A DNA stretch of 64,000 nucleotides from Burkholderia sp. PAMC 26561 (GCF_001557535.2 NZ_CP014307.1:62001-126000); one strand, 5' to 3'. Shown: positions 44,865-54,165, counted from the first letter of the stretch. Numbers and translations are program-made. The notes: a model not told the origin generated them from the letters alone.

Positions 44865-46253
44865 ATGAATGTGAATGCAGGCGCACGCCTGGACCGGCTG
44901 CCGGTATCGGGCTTTCACAAGCGCATCATGTGGCTGATCGGGATCGGCATGTTCTTCGACGGCTTCGATATCTACGTGGCCTCGACCGTCCTCGGCGCCA
45001 CGCTGCAAAGCGGTTTTTCCACGCTCGGCCAAAACGCGCTGTTCGTGTCGCTCACGTTCTTCGGCATGATGCTGGGCTCGCTGGCGACGGGTTTTCTCGG
45101 CGATCGATTCGGCCGGCGCTTCACGTACCAGACCAACTTGATGGTATTCGGCATCGCCTCACTGGGCGCTGCGCTCGCGCCGAACATGATGGTGCTGATC
45201 GCCTTTCGCTTCGTGATGGGCCTGGGGCTCGGCGCGGAAAACGTCGTCGGTTATTCGACGCTGACCGAGTTCGCGCCGCCCGCGTCGCGCGGCAAGATGC
45301 AGGGACTGATGGCCGTGTTCGTGGTCTCGGGCTTGCCGGTGGCGGGATTGATCGGCCTGTTTCTGATCCCTGCCATGGGCTGGCGTGCGATGTTCGTGCT
45401 CGGCGGGATCGGCGCAATCGGCGTGTGGTACGCGCGTAAATCGCTGCCGGAGTCCCCGCGTTGGCTGGAGTCGGTCGGGCGCCATCAGGATGCCGAAGCA
45501 ATTCTCTCGAAGATCGAAACGGAAGTGAAGGCCGAACACGGCGGCACGTTGCCCGCGCCATCGCCGAAGCCTTCCGTTGCGCCCTCGCGTGCGCTGGGCT
45601 CGCTTTTCACCGGGGCGATGTTGCCGCGCATGATCGTTGGATGCGTGACGCTGGTGGTGATCAACACCTTGCTGTATGGCTTCGTTACCTGGCTGCCTAC
45701 GTTTTTCGTTCATCAGGGTTTCAGCATTGCGAAGTCGTTCGGCTATGCGCTCGTGATGTCGATCGGTGCGCCCATCGGTTCGGGCATCGGCGCATTGACC
45801 GCCGACAGGTGGGGCCGCAAGCCCACCATCATCGGCGCATCTTTCCTCGCGATCATCTTCGGCGCTATTTATCCGTTCGTGAGCAACCCGGTCATGTTGC
45901 CGGTCGTCGGCCTGCTGCTCGTGATCCCCATATATGTGCTGGTCGCCCTGCTGTTCGCGATCTACGTGCCCGAACTGTTCCCGACTGAAGTGCGCCTGCG
46001 GGCATCGGGCATATGCAATACGCTTGGCCGGGGTGCCACCATCGTCACGCCGTTTATTGTTGTGGCGCTCTTCGGGCATTACGGCGTAGTCGGCGTGCTT
46101 GCATTGATGATCGGCTTGCTGGCCATTCAGATCGTGGTGGTGGCATGGCTCGGTGTGGAACCGACCGGCCAGCGCCTGGAAGATATTCAGCCGACGGATG
46201 CCCCCGCGCGTCTCGATGTCGGCGCCGATACGCGGGTGTCCCCGCTCAAGTAA
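44865..46253 (+). CDS. MFS transporter, AAHS/metabolite:H+ symporter type
   Basis: The protein has 462 residues from the ATG at 44865 (GGAGACGGAA upstream); the frame opened earlier at 44709 overlaps the hydratase gene. Twelve membrane segments are visible. It has the MFS loop 2-3 motif GFLGDRFGRRF and the N-terminal DGFDIYVASTVLG segment (D-F-D pattern of the AAHS/SV2-like families), then RWGRKPTIIG in loop 8-9. Substrate: probably an aromatic or small organic acid, because it lies between acyl-CoA and aldehyde dehydrogenase genes; the exact one is not inferable. Confidence 0.9.
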   Translation: MNVNAGARLDRLPVSGFHKRIMWLIGIGMFFDGFDIYVASTVLGATLQSGFSTLGQNALFVSLTFFGMMLGSLATGFLGDRFGRRFTYQTNLMVFGIASLGAALAPNMMVLIAFRFVMGLGLGAENVVGYSTLTEFAPPASRGKMQGLMAVFVVSGLPVAGLIGLFLIPAMGWRAMFVLGGIGAIGVWYARKSLPESPRWLESVGRHQDAEAILSKIETEVKAEHGGTLPAPSPKPSVAPSRALGSLFTGAMLPRMIVGCVTLVVINTLLYGFVTWLPTFFVHQGFSIAKSFGYALVMSIGAPIGSGIGALTADRWGRKPTIIGASFLAIIFGAIYPFVSNPVMLPVVGLLLVIPIYVLVALLFAIYVPELFPTEVRLRASGICNTLGRGATIVTPFIVVALFGHYGVVGVLALMIGLLAIQIVVVAWLGVEPTGQRLEDIQPTDAPARLDVGADTRVSPLK

Positions 46254-46267
46254 ACGGAGAAAGCAAG

Positions 46268-47779
46268 ATGGATGCAGTGAACAAGCAGTTCCTGAGCGCG
46301 CAGTTGTTCATAGACGGGAAGTTCGTCGATGCCGCCTCGGGCGAGACCATGGACATCATCAATCCGGCCGATGGCGCGGCGATCGGCACGCTGTCGAAGG
46401 CATCTGCCGAGGATGTGGACCGCGCGGTGCAGTGCGCACACAACGCGTTTGAAAGCGGCGTATGGCGCGACATGCCGTTCCAGCAACGTGCGCGCGTGAT
46501 GAACCGGTTTGCCGATCTGTTCGAAGCCGACCTCGAAAACTTCTACAAGCTGGAGACGCTCAACAACGGCCGGCCGATCGTCGAAACGCGTGCGCAGATA
46601 TCGCGTTTGCCGCAGTTTTACCGATACTTCGCCGCGCTTGCACTCACGCGCCGCAGCGATGTGATTCCTATCGAAGGGCCGTATCTTTGCTATACGCAGC
46701 GCGTGCCGCTCGGCGTGTGTGCGTTGATGACATCGTTCAATCATCCGCTGATGATCCTGTCGAAGAGCCTGGCGCCTGCGCTTGCGACCGGTAACAGCGT
46801 CGTGATCAAGGCGTCGGAGCAGACACCGCTCACCACCGTTCGCCTCGTTGCTTTATTGCAGCAGGCGGGTGTTCCGGACGGCGTCGTGAACGTGATCAAC
46901 GGCGAGGGTAAGGAAGCAGGCGCCGCGCTCGCGCGCCATCCGCTGATTGCAAAGGTCGTGTTCACGGGCGGCACGGAGGTCGGTCGCTCGATCGGTGAAG
47001 CGGCCGCGCAGACCTTTGCGCTGACGACGCTCGAACTCGGCGGCAAGGGCGCGGTGATCCTGTTCGATGACATGGACATCGATCGCGCGGTGAACGGTGC
47101 GGCGTTCGCGGCGTTTATCGGAGCGGGGCAGACGTGCGTGTGCGGCGCGCGCCTGCTGGTGCAGGAAACCATCTACGAGAAGTTCCTGGAGAAATTCCGC
47201 GCGAAGGTCGAGGCGATCCGCGTGGGCGATCCCGCCGATCTCAACACGCAACTGGGGCCGGTCATCTCCGGACGCTCGCGTGCGCGCATTCTCGGCATGC
47301 TGGAACGCGGCATTGCTGACGGCGCCAAGCTGCTTGCGGGCGGCGGCATTCCCGCGCATCTCAGCGAAGGTTTCTACTTGCAACCCACCGCGTTCTATGA
47401 TGTCGATCCGAAATCGGAACTCGGCCAGGGGGAAGTGTTCGGTCCAGTCACGGTGATCATGCCCTTCAAGGACGAAGCGGATGCGCTGCGCATTGCCAAC
47501 GACACTCAGTTCGGTCTTGCGGCGTCCGTGTGGACGCTCGACGTGGCGCGAGCCCACCGCGTGGCGAGCAAACTGGTGTTCGGGATGGTCTGGATCAACG
47601 ATCACCACCGGCTGGACCCGGCTTCGCCTTGGGGCGGCTTCAAGAACAGCGGGGTAGGGCGGGAGACCGGGATCGAATCGTTCGATCAGTTCAGTGAGCC
47701 ACGTGCGGTGACGGTTAACACGAGCGGCGTCACGGTCGACTGGTATGCCGATGACGGCCAGCTCAAGCGCCTTAATTAA
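46268..47779 (+). CDS. Aldehyde dehydrogenase (NAD(P)-dependent)
   Basis: The protein has 503 residues from the ATG at 46268 (GGAGAAAG upstream); the longer frame (to 46013) overlaps the transporter. Landmarks: SFNHPLMILSKSLAPALATGNSVVIKASEQTP, FTGGTEVGRSIGEAAA (cofactor loop), catalytic Glu in TLELGGKGA and nucleophile Cys in GAGQTCVCGARLL. It oxidises an aldehyde produced in the same pathway; substrate unknown. It ends the unit controlled by the FCD regulator, and a two-tier inverted repeat follows at 47800. Confidence 0.92.
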   Translation: MDAVNKQFLSAQLFIDGKFVDAASGETMDIINPADGAAIGTLSKASAEDVDRAVQCAHNAFESGVWRDMPFQQRARVMNRFADLFEADLENFYKLETLNNGRPIVETRAQISRLPQFYRYFAALALTRRSDVIPIEGPYLCYTQRVPLGVCALMTSFNHPLMILSKSLAPALATGNSVVIKASEQTPLTTVRLVALLQQAGVPDGVVNVINGEGKEAGAALARHPLIAKVVFTGGTEVGRSIGEAAAQTFALTTLELGGKGAVILFDDMDIDRAVNGAAFAAFIGAGQTCVCGARLLVQETIYEKFLEKFRAKVEAIRVGDPADLNTQLGPVISGRSRARILGMLERGIADGAKLLAGGGIPAHLSEGFYLQPTAFYDVDPKSELGQGEVFGPVTVIMPFKDEADALRIANDTQFGLAASVWTLDVARAHRVASKLVFGMVWINDHHRLDPASPWGGFKNSGVGRETGIESFDQFSEPRAVTVNTSGVTVDWYADDGQLKRLN

Positions 47780-47799
47780 TCAGGCGACAATTTAACTTA

Positions 47800-47850
47800 A
47801 GGGATAGCCGGTCATGCTACCGGCCATTTCCGCACATTTTTCCTATCCCT
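47800..47850. repeat. Two-tier inverted repeat after the aldehyde dehydrogenase
   Basis: Arms AGGGATAG (47800-47807) and CTATCCCT (47843-47850) enclose a small hairpin GCCGGT...ACCGGC (47807-47812/47819-47824). A T-run (TTTTT, 47838-47842) lies within. It could be a terminator or a protein-binding cruciform; the outer stem is only 8 bp. Confidence 0.4.
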
Positions 47851-48012
47851 GCTGATCCATGAGCCTGCAACGGCAAATCATGCCTCAACTATTTATATCA
47901 AGTTTCTAAATTGATCTAAAGAATCAAAACCGGTTTAACGTTTGCCCCGGATACTCGGACCCGCTTGCAGCGTGCATACTACGTCATACAAATAAAGCAA
48001 TGAGAGAAAACC

Positions 48013-49386
48013 ATGCACGGGGAAAAAAGGCCGCTTTACTACGTAGGACGCACGCTGCATCCGCCTTTGCGGGCGCGCCTGAAGGAACGTGCGTGGAAAG
48101 TCGAGGTGCTCGAACCGGGTTCGGTACCCAAAGCAGGGCCGCGGCAACCGTCGGCGGGGATTCTCGACTTTTCGTCGCTCGAATTTCCGGCGGACCTGCG
48201 TTACCTTCACGAACTTCTGGCAAGTTCGATGACAGGCTGGGTTGCGCTCGGCCATCGTGAAGACCTGGAAGACGCGACTGTGCGCGGCCTGATTCGCGAT
48301 TATTGCTTCGACTACATCACGCTGCCCACCTCGGATGACCGCGTAGTCGATGCCGTCGGCCACGCGCTCGGTATGGTGGCGTTGCAGGTGAATACATCGA
48401 ATGACGTACGCGACGGCCATCCCGAAGGCGAGATGGTCGGATCCTGCGAGGCCATGCTTACGTTGTTCCGCTCAATCCGCAAGGTCGCGATGACCGATGC
48501 GCCCGTTTTCATTTCGGGCGAATCGGGCACGGGCAAGGAACTGACCGCAGTCGCCATTCACGAACGCTCGACCCGCCGAGATGAGCCGTTCGTCGCTATC
48601 AACTGTGGCGCCATTCCCGCGCATCTGCTGCAATCGGAACTGTTCGGGTACGAGCGCGGCGCGTTTACCGGCGCGAATCAACGCAAGATCGGACGGGTGG
48701 AAGCGGCGAACGGCGGCACGCTTTTCCTCGATGAAATCGGCGACCTGCCGCTCGAAAGCCAGGCGAGCCTCTTGCGTTTCCTGCAGGAGCGCAAGGTCGA
48801 ACGGCTTGGCGGACACGGGTCGACACCCGTGGATGTGCGCATCATTTCGGCCACGCACGTGGACATGCAAACCGCGATGATCGAAGGGCGCTTTCGCGCC
48901 GACCTGTACCACCGTTTATGCGTCCTGCAACTCGACGAACCGCCGTTGCGCGCACGCGGCAAGGACATCGAATTGCTGGCGAAGCACATGCTCGACCGCT
49001 TCAAGAAGGAAGCGAGCCGGAAACTGCGCGGCTTTGCGCCCGATGCCATCGCTGCAATTCACAACTACGGCTGGCCCGGCAACGTGCGCGAGCTGATCAA
49101 CCGGATCCGGCGGGCAATCGTGATGTCCGAAGGGCAGCAGATCGGCGCCAGCGATCTCGAACTCGCCGATTACGTTGAAGTCGCACCGGTGTCGCTTGCG
49201 CAGGCGCGCGAATCCGCGGAACGGCAGGCTATCGAGCTTGCATTGTTGCGTCATCGCGGACGTCTCAGCGACGCCGCGCAGGAACTCGGCATCTCGCGAG
49301 TCACGCTTTACCGCCTGTTGACCGCGCACGGCTTGCGCGCGGACGTCAGCACCGTGCCGGCGCAGGATTCCCGGCCTGCGGCGTGA
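48013..49386 (+). CDS. Sigma-54-dependent transcriptional activator
   Basis: The protein has 457 residues. The N-terminal 135 residues (YVGRTLHPPLRARLKERAW, FDYITLPTSDDRVVDAVGHALGMVAL) look like a VpsR-type regulatory domain without a clear phospho-Asp. The AAA+ core follows: GESGTGKEL (Walker A, about 172-179), GAFTGA (about 216-221), the sigma-54 contact loop, and GGTLFLDEIGD (Walker B). A C-terminal Fis-type HTH reads LSDAAQELGISRVTLYRLLTAHGL. It activates sigma-54 promoters, probably of exopolysaccharide or related genes not in this window. The next ORF overlaps its stop by 4 nt. Confidence 0.93.
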   Translation: MHGEKRPLYYVGRTLHPPLRARLKERAWKVEVLEPGSVPKAGPRQPSAGILDFSSLEFPADLRYLHELLASSMTGWVALGHREDLEDATVRGLIRDYCFDYITLPTSDDRVVDAVGHALGMVALQVNTSNDVRDGHPEGEMVGSCEAMLTLFRSIRKVAMTDAPVFISGESGTGKELTAVAIHERSTRRDEPFVAINCGAIPAHLLQSELFGYERGAFTGANQRKIGRVEAANGGTLFLDEIGDLPLESQASLLRFLQERKVERLGGHGSTPVDVRIISATHVDMQTAMIEGRFRADLYHRLCVLQLDEPPLRARGKDIELLAKHMLDRFKKEASRKLRGFAPDAIAAIHNYGWPGNVRELINRIRRAIVMSEGQQIGASDLELADYVEVAPVSLAQARESAERQAIELALLRHRGRLSDAAQELGISRVTLYRLLTAHGLRADVSTVPAQDSRPAA

Positions 49387-49682
49387 CGCTTTATCGAGAA
49401 AACGAATCGGCACGAAAAGCTTCGCTTGGTCACACGGACGAACCGTATATCTTTGTGACAGGTGTGCAATCGGTCATGTCCCAGCTCGTTCAGATCCGCG
49501 CCGACCTCGCGAGGGGGACGGGCGGCGGGGTTCATGTCGCGACGCACGCGTATCATTGCGACTCGGTCGAGGGGATGGACCGGCTCTTGAGCGACGTCCG
49601 TGCAAGACGTATCAGTGAAATCAGTGTCTCGGAGTCGCAGTGGGGCGTCCGGCGGCTGGTGATCAACTATTTTGGCGCGTAG
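49383..49682 (+). CDS. Hypothetical protein coupled to the sigma-54 activator
   Basis: The protein has 99 residues from a GTG overlapping the activator stop. It has no recognised family. FVTGVQSVMSQLVQIRADLARGTGG and a His-rich HVATHAYHCDSVEG segment are followed by a short beta-rich end (WGVRRLVINYFG). Translational coupling suggests it works with, or is regulated like, the activator. A downstream start cannot be excluded. Confidence 0.55.
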   Translation: MTLYRENESARKASLGHTDEPYIFVTGVQSVMSQLVQIRADLARGTGGGVHVATHAYHCDSVEGMDRLLSDVRARRISEISVSESQWGVRRLVINYFGA

Positions 49683-49710
49683 GTTTCGCATCTGTGCGCC
49701 GGAGATTTCG

Positions 49711-49926
49711 ATGAGACACAAGACCCGCGGCGTGGTGATCGTGCCCATACTGATTGGCCTCGCGGTCGCTGCGGTCGTCTGGGTCGCGAGTTATCGCGGC
49801 GGTGGACCGAAACTGGTGGACACGGGCGGCTCGCCTTCGGCCTCGGCTCTGGCGGCTACCCCATTTGCCGCAAGCGGTTCAAGCGTCGCGCCCGCGACCC
49901 AACCCGTTGAAACAGCAAAATATTGA
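49711..49926 (+). CDS. Small single-pass membrane protein
   Basis: The protein has 71 residues from the ATG at 49711 (GGAG upstream). The N-terminus MRHKTRGVVIVPILIGLAV...VWVASY is one transmembrane helix (about residues 7-26), followed by a Ser/Ala/Thr-rich low-complexity tail. No function is assigned. The start at 49672 would overlap the preceding gene and is less likely. It stands between the activator unit and the deacetylase gene, 124 nt from the latter. Confidence 0.6.
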   Translation: MRHKTRGVVIVPILIGLAVAAVVWVASYRGGGPKLVDTGGSPSASALAATPFAASGSSVAPATQPVETAKY

Positions 49927-50049
49927 CGCTTCAGGTCATGCATAAGCAAAGACCTATGATTCGTTAAACAATGTCTGATTATCGTGTACGCCTGGACGGC
50001 CTTAAGCTTGCTGGTTTGAGTTGCAGCAAAACTTGAGGCGTTCATTGCA

Positions 50050-50994
50050 ATGCACAGCACGATCATTCTCTCCCATCCCGCCTGCCTCGAACATCGTCCC
50101 GGACCGCATCATCCAGAGTCACCGGAACGTCTGAAAATCGTGCTGGACGCATTGCGATCGCCTGAGTTTGCATCGCTCGAATGGCGCGACGCGCCGCTTG
50201 GCACGATCGAACAGGTCCAGTTGATCCACGATCCAGAATTTGTGGACGACGTTGCCGAAATGGCGCCGAGCCACGGCTACGTGCCGCTCGATGGCGGCGA
50301 TACCGTAATGTCGCCGGGGTCATGGGAGGCTGTGATGCGTTGCGTCGGCGCGGCGTGTGCTGGCGTCGATGCCGTGATGAACGGGGACGCCCGCAACGCA
50401 TTCTGCGCGACGCGGCCGTGCGGTCACCATGCCGAACCATCGAGAGCGATGGGCTTCTGCATCTTCAACCAGGCCGCGATTGCCGCTGCCTACGCCCTGG
50501 AAACGTTCCAGCTTGAACGCGTCGCGGTCGTCGATTTCGACGTCCATCATGGCAACGGCACGCAAGCTGCATTCTTCAACCGCCCGGAATTGTTCTACGC
50601 GTCGAGTCACCAGTCGCCTTTATATCCGGGAACGGGCGCGGCATCCGAAACAGGCGTGGATCACAACATCGTCAACGTGCCGTTGCCGCGCGGCTGCGAT
50701 TCCGCGCTGTTCCGCACGCGCATTGAATCCGGCATGCTGCCGGCGATACGCGAGTTCGATCCTCAGCTCATCATCATTTCGGCGGGTTTTGATGCACATC
50801 GGCTCGATCCGCTTGCGGGTCTGAACCTCGAGGACAGCGATTTCGAATGGATCACTACGGAGTTGGTGCGTATCGCCGATACCGCGTGCGAAGGGCGCAT
50901 CGTTTCGATCCTGGAAGGCGGTTATAGCCTTGAAGCCCTGGCTGCCGGCACGACCGTGCACGTGCGCGCGTTGATGGGCACTGTGGCCGATTGA
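50050..50994 (+). CDS. Histone deacetylase family protein (acetylpolyamine amidohydrolase-like)
   Basis: The protein has 314 residues of the arginase/deacetylase fold. The His pair HH (126-127) is in CGHHAEPSRAMGFCIFNQ; the zinc ligands Asp164 and His166 lie in VDFDVHHGNGTQ, with a third Asp in SAGFDAHRLDPLAG. The Tyr of the active site appears to be in EGGYSLEAL near the C-terminus. Bacterial members remove acetyl groups from small amines or proteins in the cytoplasm. The gene is alone, facing the SLATT gene tail-to-tail. Confidence 0.92.
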   Translation: MHSTIILSHPACLEHRPGPHHPESPERLKIVLDALRSPEFASLEWRDAPLGTIEQVQLIHDPEFVDDVAEMAPSHGYVPLDGGDTVMSPGSWEAVMRCVGAACAGVDAVMNGDARNAFCATRPCGHHAEPSRAMGFCIFNQAAIAAAYALETFQLERVAVVDFDVHHGNGTQAAFFNRPELFYASSHQSPLYPGTGAASETGVDHNIVNVPLPRGCDSALFRTRIESGMLPAIREFDPQLIIISAGFDAHRLDPLAGLNLEDSDFEWITTELVRIADTACEGRIVSILEGGYSLEALAAGTTVHVRALMGTVAD

Positions 50995-50998
50995 CGAT

Positions 50999-51514
50999 TC
51001 ATTTCGAGCCGCTGCGCTCGCCTGCCGACATGTCCTGCTGCGTCTTGACGAAGACGTCTGTCGGCACGTTCGGGACTTCCTGCGCCAGGCGGTCGAGTTC
51101 CTCGCGAATCTCGACGAAATCGTGTGCCGCACGCGTGTCCGGCGACCGCGCATAAATGGCCTCGAGCCTTCGCCTGATGGCGCCATAACGGGCGCCTGCC
51201 GCGCGATGCTGCTCGGCTCGCTCGGCATAGCGCAGGAACGTCTGCAGCGACGCCATCACCGATGCCAATACACTGACCAGACCGATCACGATCCTCACCA
51301 AAGGCGATACGCCTGTGGCGATCATCGACAAGAACGCGCCGGTCCCGATCAGGGCAGTGAGCGCGATCACCGAGACGCCCAGTCCACGATTGCGTCTGCC
51401 GAGCAGGTTGGCCATGTCGTAGTGACTCATCTGCGACTCGCGCGCGCGGCGGATCCACTTCAGCAAAAGAGAATCGGTATCGATGGCCGGCTCGTAGTCG
51501 TCGAGTGTTGACAT
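50999..51514 (-). CDS. SLATT-domain-like membrane protein
   Basis: The protein has 171 residues from the ATG at 51512-51514 (AAGGAAG upstream); the frame open to 51685 adds Arg-rich residues without a start signal. The body begins LLLKWIRRARESQMSHYDMANLLGRRNRGLG and has two hydrophobic helices (about 53-75 and 80-101: VSVIALTALIGTGAFLSMI, IVIGLVSVLASVMASLQTF), then a helical tail. That is the arrangement of SLATT (SMODS/SLOG-associating two-TM effector) domains. No nucleotidyltransferase or SLOG partner is adjacent. Family membership is suggestive rather than proven. Confidence 0.7.
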   Translation of the reverse strand: MSTLDDYEPAIDTDSLLLKWIRRARESQMSHYDMANLLGRRNRGLGVSVIALTALIGTGAFLSMIATGVSPLVRIVIGLVSVLASVMASLQTFLRYAERAEQHRAAGARYGAIRRRLEAIYARSPDTRAAHDFVEIREELDRLAQEVPNVPTDVFVKTQQDMSAGERSGSK

Positions 51515-52388
51515 GGGTTGGCTTCCTTTTGTTCGCCACATGGACGGGTCATTATCGGGGATGGCATTGCGGCGCGCACGCCGGGACGAAACCCGGGGAA
51601 TCTCTCGCGTTGCGGCTCGCTTAGATATTGTCGAGTCGTGGTCGCGCTGAGATTTCTTCGCAAACGTTTGGCCCGTCAAGGGCATTGACGGGGCACTGGC
51701 TCTATCGTTCTGCCACTACCGCCACGATGTTCGCCAGAACACGTTCGCTTTCGAAGCATTAAAACAAGAACGCAACATTTTCAGTTCGCCTCCGAATTCG
51801 CATGCAAGTTGAAGCGGACCCCGCCCACACTGGGCTTTCGCCACACCCGCGGGGCTCGGCGATACATCGGGCGTCCCTCGGGCGATTCAACTCAGCTCGA
51901 TGGAACAGTTCTGCATCATTTTTAAATCGCCTGATGAATGGCCTGTCTGTAGGGGTTTATCCCCCTTAATTTCAACGTGTTTCAGCAGGCATTTAAGTCC
52001 GCAAGGCGCTACTGGCAAGGCATTCGGCAGACAAAACCCGCGGATGGCATTCGTCGGATGGTTCCGCGCATACTTCCGCCCCAATGTTCAGAAGTGAAAC
52101 ATAAATCTTTTCGGGTCCTGTGTGCGGTGCGGCATATCCAGCCTGCCCCCTTGCCGGCATTGGGTTTCGCCCCTCTTGGCACGGTCCTCGCTAATAGTAA
52201 GGTGCAGCACTCGCTGGTGTCGTAAAAGCCGGAACGACAAACAGGCAATACGACAATTACGAGAACTGCTTACGGGGCTGGCCGCTTTGATGTTCACGAT
52301 GGATGCCACCAGATGCATCCACTGAACTCAAGGCAGGCTGGAATAAAAAAGTACGGCGCACAGCGCAAAAATATAAGAGAAGACCATC
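51515..52388. other. Long intergenic region before the Crp-like gene
   Basis: The 874 nt contain several short open frames on both strands (for example 51900-52097), none with family character or a supported start. AT content is somewhat higher than in flanking genes. No tRNA, inverted terminal repeat or conserved RNA structure was recognised by eye. An ancient remnant or an unknown RNA gene cannot be excluded. Confidence 0.4.
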
Positions 52389-53120
52389 ATGTTGACGCTT
52401 CAATCCGACCTGCACGGCAATCATCTGTTGGGCGCGCTTCCGGCGCACGAATGGCAAGCGCTCACGCCCCACCTGGAGCTCGTTCAATTACGTACGGACC
52501 AGTTGCTGTGTGATTCGGGACAGCGGATTCACTTCGTGTATTTCCCGACGACCGCCATCATCTCGCTGCTTCACACGATGGAAGACGGCGGTTCGGCCGA
52601 GATCGCCGCGATCGGACGCGAAGGCATGACAGGTGTTCCAGTGCTGACGGGCGGCGACACCATGCCCACGCGCGTTCAGGTCCAGTGCAGCGGGTTCGCG
52701 TACCGGATGAGCGCAAGCGCCTTGCGTGAGCACTTCAACCGTTCCGATTTTCTGCGCCGCCTGATGCTGCTGTATATGCAAGCGCTGTTGACACAAGTGG
52801 CGCAGACGGCCGCATGCAACCGTCATCACTCGCTTTCCAAGCAATTGTGCCGCTGGTTATTGATCGAGATCGATCGTACGCCGACGAATAACCTGCAGGT
52901 CACACAGCAGATGATTGCCGACATGCTGGGCGTGCGCCGGGAAGGTGTGACGGAAGCAGCGGGTAAGCTTCATGACGCGGGCCTGATTCACCACAGCCGC
53001 GGTTGCATCAAGGTGCTCGATCGGGCCGGTCTTGAAGCGCGTGCGTGCGAGTGCTACGGCATCGTCAAGCGTGAATTCGACCGCATGCTGCCGCGCATGC
53101 GCCAGACTGAAGAAGTTTGA
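52389..53120 (+). CDS. Crp/Fnr-family transcriptional regulator
   Basis: The protein has 243 residues. A cyclic-nucleotide-binding-fold sensor (about 15-140) with HFVYFPTTAIISLLHTMEDGGSAEIAAIGREGMTG is followed by a winged HTH: LQVTQQMIADMLGVRREGVTEAAGKLHDAGLIHHSRG. It lacks the Fnr cysteine cluster, and the cAMP-binding Arg/Ser pair is not evident, so another signal is likely. The ribosome site AAGAGAAG precedes the ATG. It may control the neighbouring small stress-type genes (inference). Confidence 0.88.
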   Translation: MLTLQSDLHGNHLLGALPAHEWQALTPHLELVQLRTDQLLCDSGQRIHFVYFPTTAIISLLHTMEDGGSAEIAAIGREGMTGVPVLTGGDTMPTRVQVQCSGFAYRMSASALREHFNRSDFLRRLMLLYMQALLTQVAQTAACNRHHSLSKQLCRWLLIEIDRTPTNNLQVTQQMIADMLGVRREGVTEAAGKLHDAGLIHHSRGCIKVLDRAGLEARACECYGIVKREFDRMLPRMRQTEEV

Positions 53121-53205
53121 TGAGGGTAGCAAGCGAAACGACGGCCCCGGAGTCGCGCAAGCCGCGAGTCTGGTGAAAGCCCGTCACGCAGCTTGAGGCA
53201 ATGTT

Positions 53206-53442
53206 TTAACGTGAAGTATTAAGCGGGCCGCCCACGCGATAACGGCGACGCGCAAGCACTTCACTCATTTCAAGTTCAGCGGCTTCGGCATCTCCGGCCT
53301 CGGCTAGCTTTCGAGCCATCTGAAACGCTTCGCGCTCCGCTTCATTGGTAGGCTGCAGTTGTTCCAGCATCGCTTCAATGCGGGAGTGTGCGGTGCGAAA
53401 TGTCGTCGATGGCTGTTCAAGCAAATTGGAACGTGTTTGCAT
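53206..53442 (-). CDS. Small hypothetical helical protein
   Basis: The protein has 78 residues from the ATG at 53440-53442; the longer frame to 53493 is less likely. It is Glu/Ala-rich and helical (IEAMLEQLQPTNEAEREAFQMARKLAEAGDAEAAELEMSEVL). No family is recognised. It is convergent with the Crp-like gene (86 nt between stops). Confidence 0.5.
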   Translation of the reverse strand: MQTRSNLLEQPSTTFRTAHSRIEAMLEQLQPTNEAEREAFQMARKLAEAGDAEAAELEMSEVLARRRYRVGGPLNTSR

Positions 53443-53973
53443 GGCGCGTCCTGTCTGAAATTTCAGTGCTAGGGTTTTTACTAACCTTAGCACACGACTT
53501 ATTTATCCGTGCAAGACGTTAGGTGAGAACTGTTTGACCGGGCTTACGTGTTCCTTTCGTGCCTGACGATTACGCATCGTTTGTCTTTCGTTGTTCTACT
53601 GCGTCCAGTACGGCATCGGGGTTTGTCGCCGCTTCCAGCATTTCCGTTTCCCATCTTCGCGCCTGGCGAATTCCGAGACCTATCCAGATTGCCGTCGATG
53701 GCATTGGATATCCTGCGTTCGGTGTCGCTTTGAGGCGCCTCGTTTTGTGGCATGGCCGTGCCTGACTATCCGCGAAAATCTTGCCTGCTGTTTGTGCGAC
53801 AAAAATCATCGGCGGACCCGACGGCCCCTCCCTGCGAGTCATGGAGGCATGCGCCTTGCGGATGGCCTGATAGGTGGCGAAAAAAGCTGTCGCCCGCGCC
53901 GCAACTGCATTCGTGCACGTTCGGCTCCCGCCGGTTTCAGCCCGCTCCCATCAACTCTCCATTAAAGGTTTCC
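53443..53973. other. Gap with a possible frameshifted small gene
   Basis: The 531 nt contain a minus-strand candidate (53570-53753): an N-terminal part MPQNEAPQSDTERRISNAID in one frame and a helical part RQARRWETEMLEAATNPDAVL in the next. Together they would make a coherent about 63-residue protein if one base was lost or gained near 53680. Otherwise the region shows no recognised gene or RNA. Confidence 0.3.
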
Positions 53974-54144
53974 ATGACTGATCCACGCAACGTTGCACAC
54001 GACAAGAAAGTACAGCAAGAGAAAAAGCATCACGGCGAGGAGATTGCTCCTGAAGCGGTTCATGCTCCACAGCCAGGGAAGAAGCCGCATTTGAAGGAAG
54101 ATGAAAACAAGGCAACGCCATCGGACGATGAAACCGCCAGCTAG
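53974..54144 (+). CDS. Short highly charged hypothetical protein
   Basis: The protein has 56 residues from the ATG at 53974 (AAAGG 6 nt upstream). It begins MTDPRNVAHDKKVQQEKKHH and is rich in Lys, Glu, His and Pro, with no membrane or Cys residues. Such disordered small proteins are common in Burkholderia stress regions. The upstream open frame to 53752 has different composition and is not included. The ABM monooxygenase follows 21 nt later. Confidence 0.55.
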   Translation: MTDPRNVAHDKKVQQEKKHHGEEIAPEAVHAPQPGKKPHLKEDENKATPSDDETAS

Positions 54145-54165
54145 TAGCACATTCAAGGAGAAACT

